NCBI GenBank assembly: GCA_947173945.1
Contig: CAMWGV010000030.1
Location: 1 to 32,682 of the forward strand
From: an uncultured Lachnospiraceae bacterium
GTDB taxonomy: Bacteria > Bacillota > Clostridia > Lachnospirales > Lachnospiraceae
DNA length: 32,682 nt
Direction: 5' to 3'
Of this stretch, positions 24,068 to 32,314 are shown piece by piece (within the stretch, counting starts at the first letter, position 1; every line of letters begins with the position of its first letter). The notes beneath the pieces are model-generated. The model did no database searches and had not been told where the DNA came from. It saw only the letters and a program-made list of their open reading frames with translations. The position numbers were made by a program, and so were the translations under genes.

Positions 24068-24859
24068 TTATGCCATTCCTTTCTGTCTTGCATATTCAGC
24101 CGCACCGAGCGCACCCATAAGCTGAGGGTCTGTATCAAGATCTACAACTTTAATTTTAAGCACATGCTCAATAGCCTTTTTAAGTCCTGCATTTTTTGCA
24201 CATCCGCCTGTAAGCGTAATACTGTCAGTTGCTCCTGCTTTTTTAGCCATAACAAAACAGCGCTTGGCAACAGAAAGTTGAATACCTGCTGCAATTTCGT
24301 CCATAGGCTTACCCTCACCTACAAGTGAAATAACCTCTGACTCGGCAAAAACAGTACACTGCGCTGTAATAGGAATTGTATTCTTTGCCTTTAATGAAAG
24401 CTGACAAAATTCAGGAAGTGTCATTTCAAACGCATTTGCCATTGCCTCAAAAAATTTACCTGTACCTGCTGCACACTTATCATTCATTGCAAAGTTTTTA
24501 ACAGTACCGTCTGTATCAATAGCAATACCCTTAACATCCTGTCCACCGATATCAATAATCGCCTTAACACTTGGGTTCGTTACATGCACACCCATTGCAT
24601 GACAACTGATTTCGGAAATATTTTCATCGGCAAACGACACTTTATTTCTGCCGTAACCTGTACCGATTAAATAGCTGAGCTCCTCAGCTGACTTGATATC
24701 TTTCAGCTTGCCGATTGCTTCTTCAAGCGCAAGCTCAGCACTTTTTACCGGATTAATCTTGCTTCTTACTGTTGCATCAGCAGCAATCTTTCCATTTTCG
24801 TTAAGTATTACACATTTTGTGTAGGTTGAGCCTACGTCACATCCGCCAAAATATTTCAT
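24068..24859 (-). CDS. 2-hydroxyacyl-CoA dehydratase-type activase (BadF/BadG/HgdC), 263 aa
   Basis: ATP-driven homodimeric [4Fe-4S] protein that injects a low-potential electron into its partner. It has the ASKHA ATPase fold: GGCDVGSTYTKCVIL (5-19), LIGTGYGR, IIDIGGQDVKGI (101-112), MNDKCAAGTGKFFE (125-138), TLTGGCAKNAGL and MGALGAAEYAR. The two cysteines that hold the bridging cluster in HgdC-type activases are present as Cys129 and Cys168 (in AQCTVFAESEV). Its length equals that of single-domain activases, without the long multi-domain extension of some family members. It lies 12 bases after the larger 2-HAD-like subunit and directly adjoins the 52-aa gene. Confidence 0.93.
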   Translation of the reverse strand: MKYFGGCDVGSTYTKCVILNENGKIAADATVRSKINPVKSAELALEEAIGKLKDIKSAEELSYLIGTGYGRNKVSFADENISEISCHAMGVHVTNPSVKAIIDIGGQDVKGIAIDTDGTVKNFAMNDKCAAGTGKFFEAMANAFEMTLPEFCQLSLKAKNTIPITAQCTVFAESEVISLVGEGKPMDEIAAGIQLSVAKRCFVMAKKAGATDSITLTGGCAKNAGLKKAIEHVLKIKVVDLDTDPQLMGALGAAEYARQKGMA

Positions 24860-24871
24860 ATGTATCTCTCC

Positions 24872-26413
24872 TTACCATGCCATTGTGTCATCAAAATCAA
24901 CCAGTGTTGGGTCTACAGGTTCCTCCTGCAAAACAGTTGTCATATACTTATTAATCTGCTCACGCATATCACGTCTTGAAACAGTTCTCGGATCCATAAG
25001 GTCCTGGTCAACCCAGATGAAATTAATATTTCGCTCTCTTGCCTGGTCATCAAAAATACCATTGAGACCGTCCATACCCTTACAGGATATCTGGTTATAC
25101 ATAATTACAGTATCTACATTGAATTCTTCGCAAACTCTCCACAGCTCATCAACAACATTCTGATAACCGCCCTTGGTATGCTTTCTCATAGTTGTTCTTT
25201 GCAGCGTTTTTGCATAGGTTGCAAGTGACTTATCCTTATTCTCGGTATCATACATTATGTAGGAAATCATTGTTTCCATATCCATAACTACATTTATACC
25301 CCAGCAATTCTCAAGCCAGTTTGCAAGACTTGTGTAATAATTGGCTGGGCAGGACCAAACAATTGCCCTGTGGCGCATTTCTTTGGAAACCTTTTCTTTT
25401 TTCTTAAAGCCCTTCATCATAAGCTTGTTTACCTTTTTATCGGTTTTAAGGAAACGCTTGTCAAATCCGCCTGAAAGGTGGAAATAGAATAATCTGTAAA
25501 GCCAGAATGTTGCACCTGTCATCTGCGGATAATCAGTCTTATTGACATCCCACTTTTGCAACTCGTATTCAAGCTGTTTGTTATAATTTTTCATTGCACT
25601 GAAATATGCATCCCAGTCAAATTTTTCGCCTGTCTGCTCTTCAATAAATCTGATACAGGATTTAACCTCGTCAACAGCATATTCCTGTACCTCCTCTTCC
25701 GTATATCGCAGCGGCACATTAACAACGTGTGACGGAAGATTAAAGCGTCTGTCTATATATGAAGAATTCATTGTCGAACCGTCGCACGGCATATTGCAAG
25801 ATAAAAAGCATTTGCCGAACATTGGATAATCATCATTGATTGCAACACCTGCCTCTGCAGATGGCAAAGGGCAGACATCAGCAGGAACACCATAGCTTTC
25901 TGTCAAATCAAGATAAGGCGGTGTGATGTGCTGATCCACCATTGATGAAAGGAAAATCGGAATTGTCTGAACAGGCACACCGTAAAGATTCGGAAAGCCT
26001 GCCATCAGCTCAAATGAGAAAAGCTCGTCCATACAAACAGTCTTATCCGAAAACTTATCATTCGGATGAAAATGCTTGTCATGCTTAAAGAGCATATGAA
26101 TCATATCGGTAGTATGCTTAATGATAGCATCAAAATGCAAATGAGCGATACGAAGATGTGTACCACGCAGTCCTTCAACATGGCGGTCAACCCACGCAGG
26201 AGCCGAAAGGTAGCTTGCCATCCAACGATAATTCCACAAGCCCTTGATTGTTGATACAGGTGCCTTAAGCACCATTTTAATCATATCCTTCCAGGTGATA
26301 AGCCAGCGGTAATAATCGTACATCGTGTCCTTAAATCCACGCAATTCTCTGTGCTTAAGTATACCTGTTTTAGGCTCATGCAGATTACCTAGATTCTTAG
26401 GCTGATTTGCCAT
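24872..26413 (-). CDS. 2-hydroxyacyl-CoA dehydratase/double-cubane family protein, large subunit, 513 aa
   Basis: Member of the HgdB/BcrC/FldBC superfamily that receives high-energy electrons from the activase. The C-terminal half has the family fold with RHRAIVWSCPANYY, VMDMETMISY and FNVDTVIMYNQISCKGMDGL. Candidate cluster ligands are Cys181, one or more of Cys202/206/210 (KCFLSCNMPCDGSTMNSS) and Cys444. At 513 residues it is longer than the usual 380-430 because of about 110 extra N-terminal residues rich in aromatic and basic residues. I chose ATG 26413 with AAAGGAGG upstream, one base after the previous stop; a longer frame reaches 26467 without a site. No CoA-transferase or acyl-CoA dehydrogenase accompanies it, so the substrate need not be an acyl-CoA. 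Confidence 0.88.
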   Translation of the reverse strand: MANQPKNLGNLHEPKTGILKHRELRGFKDTMYDYYRWLITWKDMIKMVLKAPVSTIKGLWNYRWMASYLSAPAWVDRHVEGLRGTHLRIAHLHFDAIIKHTTDMIHMLFKHDKHFHPNDKFSDKTVCMDELFSFELMAGFPNLYGVPVQTIPIFLSSMVDQHITPPYLDLTESYGVPADVCPLPSAEAGVAINDDYPMFGKCFLSCNMPCDGSTMNSSYIDRRFNLPSHVVNVPLRYTEEEVQEYAVDEVKSCIRFIEEQTGEKFDWDAYFSAMKNYNKQLEYELQKWDVNKTDYPQMTGATFWLYRLFYFHLSGGFDKRFLKTDKKVNKLMMKGFKKKEKVSKEMRHRAIVWSCPANYYTSLANWLENCWGINVVMDMETMISYIMYDTENKDKSLATYAKTLQRTTMRKHTKGGYQNVVDELWRVCEEFNVDTVIMYNQISCKGMDGLNGIFDDQARERNINFIWVDQDLMDPRTVSRRDMREQINKYMTTVLQEEPVDPTLVDFDDTMAW

Positions 26414-26414
26414 A

Positions 26415-27611
26415 TTACTCCGCCTCCTTTGCCTTTTTAATTTTTTTAATTTCAAGGCTTTCAACAAAAGCTTGTACTCTTGTTCTCAGCTGTCCTGATG
26501 CACTTGCAGTATACTGCCTGTCAACCGTAATAGACGGAATACCATACTCATTCGTCATAATATGTGATGCAAGCGCTCGTTCATATCCCCAGAATTCACA
26601 GAATTTAATCTGCTCATAAATAACACCATCCGCGTGATAGTCGTTGACAAGCTGTCTTACATATTCTTTTCTGCCGTCAACTTTTTCCTTACTCATGTAA
26701 CGTGGACACTGGCAGGTTTTCATATAATGAAGCACAATTTGCTCAAGCACATCACCGTTATCGGTAAGATTGATTTCCTCCCTGCCCGGCAGTGAGCCAT
26801 AACAATATCTGTCTGCAACAACAAGCGCACCTGACTCCTCAATAAGCTTTGTAAAATCAGGGTCATCCATCTCGGAGCCAACTACTACAACCTTTGCCCG
26901 GTAGCTTTTCTTTTCATCAGGAACTCGAGTTTTCAACTCCTCGGCAGTTTCGCGAAGCTTGTCGAGAATTAAATATTTAGGACAACAGTATGTAACAAGA
27001 TTAATTACATGGAATTCATAGCCTGTAATTCTTGGATTTTCTTCTTTTCTATATGCTCCGATTTCGGTAATCAGACGGCAAATCTCGTTATGCTCCTCAA
27101 CTGCTTTGCGCAAAGATGCCTCACTGATATCAACACCATAAACCTCATTAAGCTTATCAAGCACCTTAATCTGCATTTGATTTTTATAATGCTTAATCGT
27201 ATGCGGCTCTATTTTAAACGGAATATCCGAAACAGATAAAAAGAACTTGTCATTCTCAACCAGATTCAACAATGTAAAATGCTCGTAGCACCTGTTCATC
27301 TCTGAGCAGGATTCAGAACCGATAAGAGCAGAAAGGAAATTATAACCACCTTCAATTGCACGTTCAAGAATAGCCTTTGAATATCCACACAGATACGAAC
27401 TAAGATAATATGTAGCAATATCCATTGAGCCTGTTCGCGGTGCTCTTAAACGAACTGAAAAGCAGTTGTCAAGATTAAGCAGAACCTCAGGTATATGATA
27501 ACAGGTATACGCAAGAGCCTTTTTACCCTCTGATGTTGCTTGTCTTACAAGCTCATTATTTGCCTCTTGAAGCAAATTTTCAAAATAAATTAAATGCTTT
27601 AAATCTTTCAT
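26415..27611 (-). CDS. 2-hydroxyacyl-CoA dehydratase/double-cubane family protein, small subunit, 398 aa
   Basis: This is an HgdB-like subunit of ordinary length. The conserved cysteine positions of the family are seen: Cys37 in AYTCYHIPEVLL (compare the family's G-x-x-C-x-x-x-PEE), Cys75 in SSYLCGYSK, Cys102 in GSESCSEMNR and Cys338 in IKFCEFWGYE (compare LKFCDPWG). The SVRLRAP segment after Cys50 and YNFLSALI before Cys102 also fit. It would bind one [4Fe-4S] or part of a double-cubane cluster and pair with the 513-aa subunit. Its start overlaps the stop of the CooC-like gene by one base. Whether it is a radical dehydratase, a benzoyl-CoA-reductase-like enzyme or a double-cubane reductase of small molecules cannot be decided here. 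Confidence 0.88.
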   Translation of the reverse strand: MKDLKHLIYFENLLQEANNELVRQATSEGKKALAYTCYHIPEVLLNLDNCFSVRLRAPRTGSMDIATYYLSSYLCGYSKAILERAIEGGYNFLSALIGSESCSEMNRCYEHFTLLNLVENDKFFLSVSDIPFKIEPHTIKHYKNQMQIKVLDKLNEVYGVDISEASLRKAVEEHNEICRLITEIGAYRKEENPRITGYEFHVINLVTYCCPKYLILDKLRETAEELKTRVPDEKKSYRAKVVVVGSEMDDPDFTKLIEESGALVVADRYCYGSLPGREEINLTDNGDVLEQIVLHYMKTCQCPRYMSKEKVDGRKEYVRQLVNDYHADGVIYEQIKFCEFWGYERALASHIMTNEYGIPSITVDRQYTASASGQLRTRVQAFVESLEIKKIKKAKEAE

Positions 27612-28372
27612 TACAGTACCTCTATTCTGCGAAGAGCCTCTTTGACACCCTTAACTACATTAGACTCAGCAGGCAGATTAAATACATTTTCACCCTGTAT
27701 ATCAAACATTGACAAATTTTTGTCATCAGCAATATAACTTAAAACCTCAATACCATTTGTATTTATATAGTCCTTAAGTGACTTATCAGCCATACGATTG
27801 ACAATTGCACCGATTTTATCGTACATAACAAGCTCATCCGCAACACTTTTAATGGTATTTATAACCTGACAGCCTTTTTTGCTCGGGTCTGTAATAAGCA
27901 AAAGATGTGTTACCTTTTCCATTACTCTGCGATTAATCTGCTCAATACCTGCTTCGCCGTCAATTACAACATAATCAAACTCGTTTGACAATATCGAAAT
28001 AACTTCTTTAAGATATGAGTTAATTTTGCAGTAACAGCCCGCTGTTTCAGGTCTGCCGACAGCTATAAATGAATAGCCGTCTGTTTCTACAAGAGCATCG
28101 AATATACGGTACTTAGCCTCGCCTAAAAGTTCTATAGCACCTCTTGTATCGCCCTCGTCAACAGATGCAATAATTTCTTTTCTTATGTCATCTATTGTCA
28201 TTTTTACGTCTATGCCAAGTGCTGTTGAAAGTCCCACTGCAGGGTCAGCATCAATAGCAAGTATTTTTTTGTTTGGATATTTTTCTACCAAACAACGCAC
28301 AATTGTTGCAGAAAGAGAGGTCTTGCCGACTCCGCCCTTACCTGCAACAGCAATAATTGTTGCTTTATTCAT
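27611..28372 (-). CDS. CooC-like metal-maturation ATPase, 253 aa
   Basis: A SIMIBI-class P-loop ATPase with deviant Walker A GKGGVGKTS (11-19), switch I/IDADPAVGLSTALG and Walker B YVVIDGEAGIEQ. The CooC hallmark is present: GRPETAGCYCKIN with Cys113 and Cys115, the CxC pair that binds Ni or Zn at the dimer interface of CooC/AcsF. Known relatives insert Ni into CO dehydrogenase or acetyl-CoA synthase, neither of which lies in the window in full form. ATG 28372 is favoured because GGTGA lies five bases before it; ATG 28378 is also in frame. It is the first gene of the cassette, preceded by a probable promoter. The metal and client enzyme are open questions. Confidence 0.9.
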   Translation of the reverse strand: MNKATIIAVAGKGGVGKTSLSATIVRCLVEKYPNKKILAIDADPAVGLSTALGIDVKMTIDDIRKEIIASVDEGDTRGAIELLGEAKYRIFDALVETDGYSFIAVGRPETAGCYCKINSYLKEVISILSNEFDYVVIDGEAGIEQINRRVMEKVTHLLLITDPSKKGCQVINTIKSVADELVMYDKIGAIVNRMADKSLKDYINTNGIEVLSYIADDKNLSMFDIQGENVFNLPAESNVVKGVKEALRRIEVL

Positions 28373-28389
28373 ATTCATCACCAATTTAT

Positions 28390-28417
28390 ATTATAATGAA
28401 TATCAGACCAAAATCAA
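28390..28417 (-). promoter_or_regulatory. Probable promoter of the CooC/2-HAD cassette
   Basis: On the minus strand TTGATT (28417-28412), a 16-base spacer and a perfect TATAAT (28395-28390) lie just before the first gene. The start site would fall near 28383, leaving a leader of only about 11 bases, which is unusually short. Confidence 0.5.
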
Positions 28418-28477
28418 CAATATTGCGAATATTTTCACAATCGAAAACAAATATAATTTATTTTATCCTAAAAGCCA

Positions 28478-28807
28478 TTATTTCTTTTTCCTTGGTTTTT
28501 TCGGTTTCGGCATTGGCAATTCCTTGCACGTTTCCATCACAAAGCTTGTAAGAAAATCTCTGTCATCAACATTCTCAATTAAAAAATAATCCTTTGCGCC
28601 ATCATATGGCGGTGCCGTTTCAAGTTCCGGCGCAAGCTGCCTTCCTGCATCGGTAATCTTAATAAACAATTGATTTTCACATATAAGGGCAAATATTTTA
28701 CCATCACAATACATTCCATATTCGCCAAACATTTTGCGGTATGTAATATTTCCCGCATCACGTAGCTGGTCAGCAACGTATTCAACAAATTCAGGATTTG
28801 ATGCCAT
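28478..28807 (-). CDS. TfoX N-terminal domain protein, 109 aa
   Basis: The whole protein is a single TfoX_N domain: FVEYVADQLRDAGNITYRKMFGEYGMYCDGKIFALICENQLFIK (given in two overlapping pieces: residues 8-27 and 25-44), then the APPYDGAKDYFLIENVDDRDFL segment. It ends in a basic PKPKKPRKKK tail. Full-length TfoX/Sxy proteins regulate competence, but stand-alone N-domains of about 110 residues are common and functionally unknown. ATG 28807 follows AGAGGTG; a GTG at 28816 is less likely. It starts just inside one base of the GNAT-YoaP stop and is probably translated with it. Confidence 0.88.
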   Translation of the reverse strand: MASNPEFVEYVADQLRDAGNITYRKMFGEYGMYCDGKIFALICENQLFIKITDAGRQLAPELETAPPYDGAKDYFLIENVDDRDFLTSFVMETCKELPMPKPKKPRKKK

Positions 28808-28808
28808 T

Positions 28809-29567
28809 TTAATCACCTCTTAACTCTTTTATTAAAGCAATGAGCTTCTTTTCTGATAATATCTCATTTGTAATATAGTTCCCATTATAAAAAAGTGCAA
28901 AATTCGTCCATGCTACAGGAGCGTTTTGCGCTTTTTCCATACTGTCGATCTTAATTACAGTACATGGCATATCATGATTCCTTGCACATTGTTCCAATAT
29001 CGGTACATATTTTTCAGTAAATGGACAGCCATTTGTATAGTATAAAGCAAAACCATCCAAATTGCTTTTGGGATTTTTTGCACACTCCTTGAATTTCGGA
29101 ACCTCCGCCCGCTCTGAAAAGGTCAGATACATAAGATGAAAATAAGGGTCTGCCGTATCTGCTAGCTTAAATCCTTTGTAAATAAGATATTTGGGATCGA
29201 ATAAAAAGCCTTTTTTCTTTGCAGAAGAAATTATAGTTAAGCCCGATTTCCCTTTGTCTTTTGCATCAGCAATACACTGTTCTAACAAATCATTGGAATA
29301 CCCATGCCCTTTGCAGGAGCCGGAAACCCAAAAGCAGTTGATGTGCATATATCCATCTGCCACAATCGGAACCCATGCATATTCAGCAGGAATATACTCA
29401 ATAAAACACTTACCTCGAATATCCCCCTTCAAAAATACAAGTCCCTCTTTCAGCCTTTGTCTGAGCCATTCTTTTTTTGATATAACCTGAGGGTCTTTAT
29501 TATTTGAAATAGCACAACAAATATGTTCGGACTCTAAATTGTCCTCCGTAATTTTAATATAATTCAT
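28809..29567 (-). CDS. GNAT acetyltransferase with C-terminal YoaP-like domain, 252 aa
   Basis: The N-terminal 150 residues are a GNAT domain: FIEYIPAEYAWVPIVADGYM, then CFWVSGSCKGHGYSNDLLEQ, whose SCKGHGYS matches the acetyl-CoA pyrophosphate loop, and a late LIYKGFKLADT strand. The C-terminal 85 residues match the YoaP-like thioredoxin-related domain, with YTNGCPFTEKYVPILEQ, a beta strand PCTVIKI and a FALFYNGNYITNEILSEKK ending. Only one cysteine of a CxxC site remains (GCPF). Bacillus YoaP-type proteins are putative acetyltransferases of unknown substrate. The start overlaps the WYL regulator stop by four bases (ATGA). Confidence 0.85.
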   Translation of the reverse strand: MNYIKITEDNLESEHICCAISNNKDPQVISKKEWLRQRLKEGLVFLKGDIRGKCFIEYIPAEYAWVPIVADGYMHINCFWVSGSCKGHGYSNDLLEQCIADAKDKGKSGLTIISSAKKKGFLFDPKYLIYKGFKLADTADPYFHLMYLTFSERAEVPKFKECAKNPKSNLDGFALYYTNGCPFTEKYVPILEQCARNHDMPCTVIKIDSMEKAQNAPVAWTNFALFYNGNYITNEILSEKKLIALIKELRGD

Positions 29568-30472
29568 TCTGAATATCTCGCCTCCATATTTTTTATTATT
29601 TGCTGCATTTCATTTGCAAGATTCTGTGGCTCTAAAAGCTTTACCTTATCCTGAAAGCTAAACAGCCATGTAATTAAATTTTCCTTGTCAGTGTAATCAG
29701 CATGAAACAATAGCCTTCCGTCAGGCTGTTCTTCAAAGCAGCCTGTCCCAAAGTCTTCCACCAACCTCCATTTGCACTCAGCATCAAACAATGCCTTCAC
29801 ATGTATACCGCCGGGAAAAATACGCTCATTGCTTAAATCCGGCAATGGTACGGAACGTTTATCAAAGGTTTTCTCTGATAATTTCAAACGATCCATTCTA
29901 TTTAGCTTGAACAGTCTGAAATCCTTCCGTCCCTTGCACCATCCCCATACATACCAGCTTGACCAACGGAAAATCAGATAATAAGGCTCAATATTCCTAG
30001 TGCTCTCACCGTTTGGAGAATAATATAAAAATTCGAGCTCCCTACCGCTCTCAATAGCTGTCCGGATTAGTTCAATTTTCGGAGCAAGCATGTCCTTATA
30101 CCAAGATGATAAATCAATCAGCACAGACTGGCTTCCCGACATAAAATCCGATGAACCAGCCAACAGCTTTTCCATGAGCTGTCCATACCGGTTCGTACCG
30201 TTCACGCTGTCAAGGCTGTGAAGTCCTACAAGTATATCCTGCATTTCCCTGTTTGTCAGCAGTGTCCTCTCTATTTTATAATTCTCCATGATGGAAATAC
30301 CACCATTTACTCCCTGCTTTGTTACAATCGGAATTCCTGCCTTGCATAAATCTTCAATGTCACGATTAATTGTTCGTCTTGTAACCTCAAATTGCTTGGC
30401 AAGATATGGCGCTGTTACTGTTTCCTGCTGTAATAGTATTGCTAAAATACCAATCAGCCTGTCGATTTTCAT
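29564..30472 (-). CDS. YafY-type HTH-WYL transcriptional regulator, 302 aa
   Basis: The N-terminal HTH_11/DeoR-like domain reads KIDRLIGILAILLQQETVTA, then APYLAKQFEVTRRTINRDIE and CKAGIPIVTKQGVNGGISI. The WYL domain follows from about 140, with ELEFLYYSPNGESTRNIEPY, FRWSSWYVWGWCKGRKDFRLF and LNRMDRLKLSE, and a WCX-like C-terminal extension (GCFEEQPDGRLLFHADYTDK). WYL domains usually sense a ligand or nucleic acid. ATG 30472 follows AGAGGG; GTG at 30481 is the alternative. A perfect palindrome at 30510-30535 lies upstream and is a likely site for self-control. It heads an operon with the GNAT-YoaP and TfoX_N genes. Confidence 0.9.
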   Translation of the reverse strand: MKIDRLIGILAILLQQETVTAPYLAKQFEVTRRTINRDIEDLCKAGIPIVTKQGVNGGISIMENYKIERTLLTNREMQDILVGLHSLDSVNGTNRYGQLMEKLLAGSSDFMSGSQSVLIDLSSWYKDMLAPKIELIRTAIESGRELEFLYYSPNGESTRNIEPYYLIFRWSSWYVWGWCKGRKDFRLFKLNRMDRLKLSEKTFDKRSVPLPDLSNERIFPGGIHVKALFDAECKWRLVEDFGTGCFEEQPDGRLLFHADYTDKENLITWLFSFQDKVKLLEPQNLANEMQQIIKNMEARYSE

Positions 30473-30509
30473 ATATATCACCCTCTGAATAAATTAAATA
30501 TACTACACT

Positions 30510-30535
30510 AAACATGACAACTATATGTCATGTTT
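30510..30535. promoter_or_regulatory. Perfect palindrome, probable operator of the WYL regulator
   Basis: AAACATGACA (30510-30519) and TGTCATGTTT (30526-30535) are exact reverse complements separated by six bases. The centre-to-centre distance of about 16 bases, one and a half turns, suits a dimeric HTH protein. No U-run follows on either strand that would make a strong terminator. It lies 38 bases before the regulator gene and 61 after the peptidase gene ends. Confidence 0.6.
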
Positions 30536-30596
30536 TATAATAAATGTTTCAATGTATATAACCACGGTGATAAACCTTTTACTAGTTCAACATCCA

Positions 30597-32303
30597 TTAT
30601 TCTATCATCTCTTTTTCAAGATATTCCATTGCATACTCCAGTTCATAATCAATTTCCTCCTCAAAGGAGAATATTTTCAATGCACTTTCTTTAGTCATCG
30701 GGATAGTAACATCAAGAGGTATCCTGTTTTTTCTGGTATGGTCTGTATCAATCAACGGCTCGCTGTCAGATGAAAGGCTCAAAAACACAGGATATGCAAC
30801 GCAGATATTATCTGTGAGATAGATATACCCGCCGTTATTTTGATTTACACCGCCGCTTGCCGTAATACCCATAAGAGTGACATTAGGGCAATCACCCAGA
30901 AATTTTGCCATTCCGTCTCCGGCACTCACACATTGCGCATTTACTAAAACTACAACAGGAATATCTTTGTATCTACCGTCCGGGAATATGTATTGACTCT
31001 CTGCGATATGGTATCCCTCTTTATCCTCATATCCGAATGACACCATATGTGTCTTTTCATCTGTAAAAAGAGAAGCTAATGCTCCGGCAACAGAATCATA
31101 TCCGCCTCCGTTATTTCTGATATCTACCACAAGATACTCCATACCCTGTTCTTTGAGATCCTGAATAAGGCTGGCATAGTATTCCGTGAGCTTCGGATAG
31201 TAACCATTTCTCAATGCAGAGATATCATCAGACACTGTATCATAGCATTCGCTTATAATCTGGAGATACCCACATTTATCATCAAGCATACAGGAGTAGA
31301 AATTGCGCCACTCCATGTCATAATGCAACAGCTTTACATATGCCATAGTAAAACGATTATCATAGTTTCCGATTTTTTGAACGTTAATACTTTGCTTGTC
31401 GCCGTCATCATTAACGAAAGTAATCTCAACGCTGTCGCCGCCTTTCCCTGCAAGAAAGACGGGTCGGAATACATCTTCATTGCTTTCAACAGGGAATTGA
31501 ATTGTCTGATAGATACACTCGATGTTTTCGATTGCTTCGTTTATATCTTGACCGTTCCATGAAAGAATGGTCGTCCCGTCATGTATACCAAGCTTATAAG
31601 ACTCACTGTCAGGTTCAACAAATATGGCGATAACGCTTCCGTCATCTAATTTTATCATTGACAATCCATAGTCATTTCCTGCCAGATTCTCACGAGCAGC
31701 CTCATTTAATTCAGGAGACAAATGCGAATATACATGTGAATCATAAAATCTATACGTCACTTCGTTGATTATTGTTGCATATGCGAGCTCGTCATTGTTT
31801 TTTTCTGCTTCCTCTACCCTTGGTAAGTATTCCTTAAGCAATGCATCGTAATCGATATGCTTCCAAGCATTAAGAACATATTCCTGTTCCATAGTATTCA
31901 GCATTTTTCTGAAGCTTTCTGTATAACTATATCTTGTATAATTATGTACCATAGGTGATGAGATTGAATTAATCAAAAAGTTGATACATACAGTAAAAGT
32001 CAATACTGATGCTACCACCGACTTAGCTGCTGTAAGCTTACCCGACTTCCCCGGCAGCAAATTGATTAAAGGCAAAAGCGTTTCTATATAGAGATATTTA
32101 AATGCCCAATATGTAATAGTCCCATATACCGCAAAATGAACGAATGCGCCGATAGCAGGTAATACACACAAAATCCGCATAACAGCATACTTTTGCTTTT
32201 TTTTAAGGATTGGGCATAGTATTGAAATGATAATAGAATACAATAGTATTCCAATCGCAATAACACCATTAAAGGTCTTCATAGTCAAATAAAACAAATA
32301 CAT
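30597..32303 (-). CDS. Membrane-anchored S41 family peptidase (C-terminal processing type), 568 aa
   Basis: Residues 1-118 contain four hydrophobic segments (about 10-33, 42-61, 62-83 and 95-113). A helical region follows to about 210, then a PDZ-like domain with EPDSESYKLGIHDGTTILSWNG (split: 230-240 and 238-251). The S41 core begins near 340, with YLVVDIRNNGGGYDSVAGAL (390-409), then VVLVNAQCVSAGDGMAKFLGD, in which Ser460 is the probable nucleophile, and GITASGGVNQNNGG. Its helper lysine is not certain from the sequence alone: GMAKFLG puts Lys467 seven residues later, unlike the usual S-x4-K spacing of tail-specific proteases. The ATG follows GGGGGCG. It comes 12 bases after the AT-rich gene at the right edge. 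Extracytoplasmic location of the peptidase domain is inferred. Confidence 0.85.
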   Translation of the reverse strand: MYLFYLTMKTFNGVIAIGILLYSIIISILCPILKKKQKYAVMRILCVLPAIGAFVHFAVYGTITYWAFKYLYIETLLPLINLLPGKSGKLTAAKSVVASVLTFTVCINFLINSISSPMVHNYTRYSYTESFRKMLNTMEQEYVLNAWKHIDYDALLKEYLPRVEEAEKNNDELAYATIINEVTYRFYDSHVYSHLSPELNEAARENLAGNDYGLSMIKLDDGSVIAIFVEPDSESYKLGIHDGTTILSWNGQDINEAIENIECIYQTIQFPVESNEDVFRPVFLAGKGGDSVEITFVNDDGDKQSINVQKIGNYDNRFTMAYVKLLHYDMEWRNFYSCMLDDKCGYLQIISECYDTVSDDISALRNGYYPKLTEYYASLIQDLKEQGMEYLVVDIRNNGGGYDSVAGALASLFTDEKTHMVSFGYEDKEGYHIAESQYIFPDGRYKDIPVVVLVNAQCVSAGDGMAKFLGDCPNVTLMGITASGGVNQNNGGYIYLTDNICVAYPVFLSLSSDSEPLIDTDHTRKNRIPLDVTIPMTKESALKIFSFEEEIDYELEYAMEYLEKEMIE

Positions 32304-32314
32304 ATTATCGCCCC

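Noticed and set aside
24068-27611. Ordinary fermentative 2-hydroxyacyl-CoA dehydratase operon (hadABC-type)
   Set aside because: No CoA-transferase, acyl-CoA dehydrogenase or ETF genes are present, while CooC-like and ACS-like genes are. The reaction is left open.
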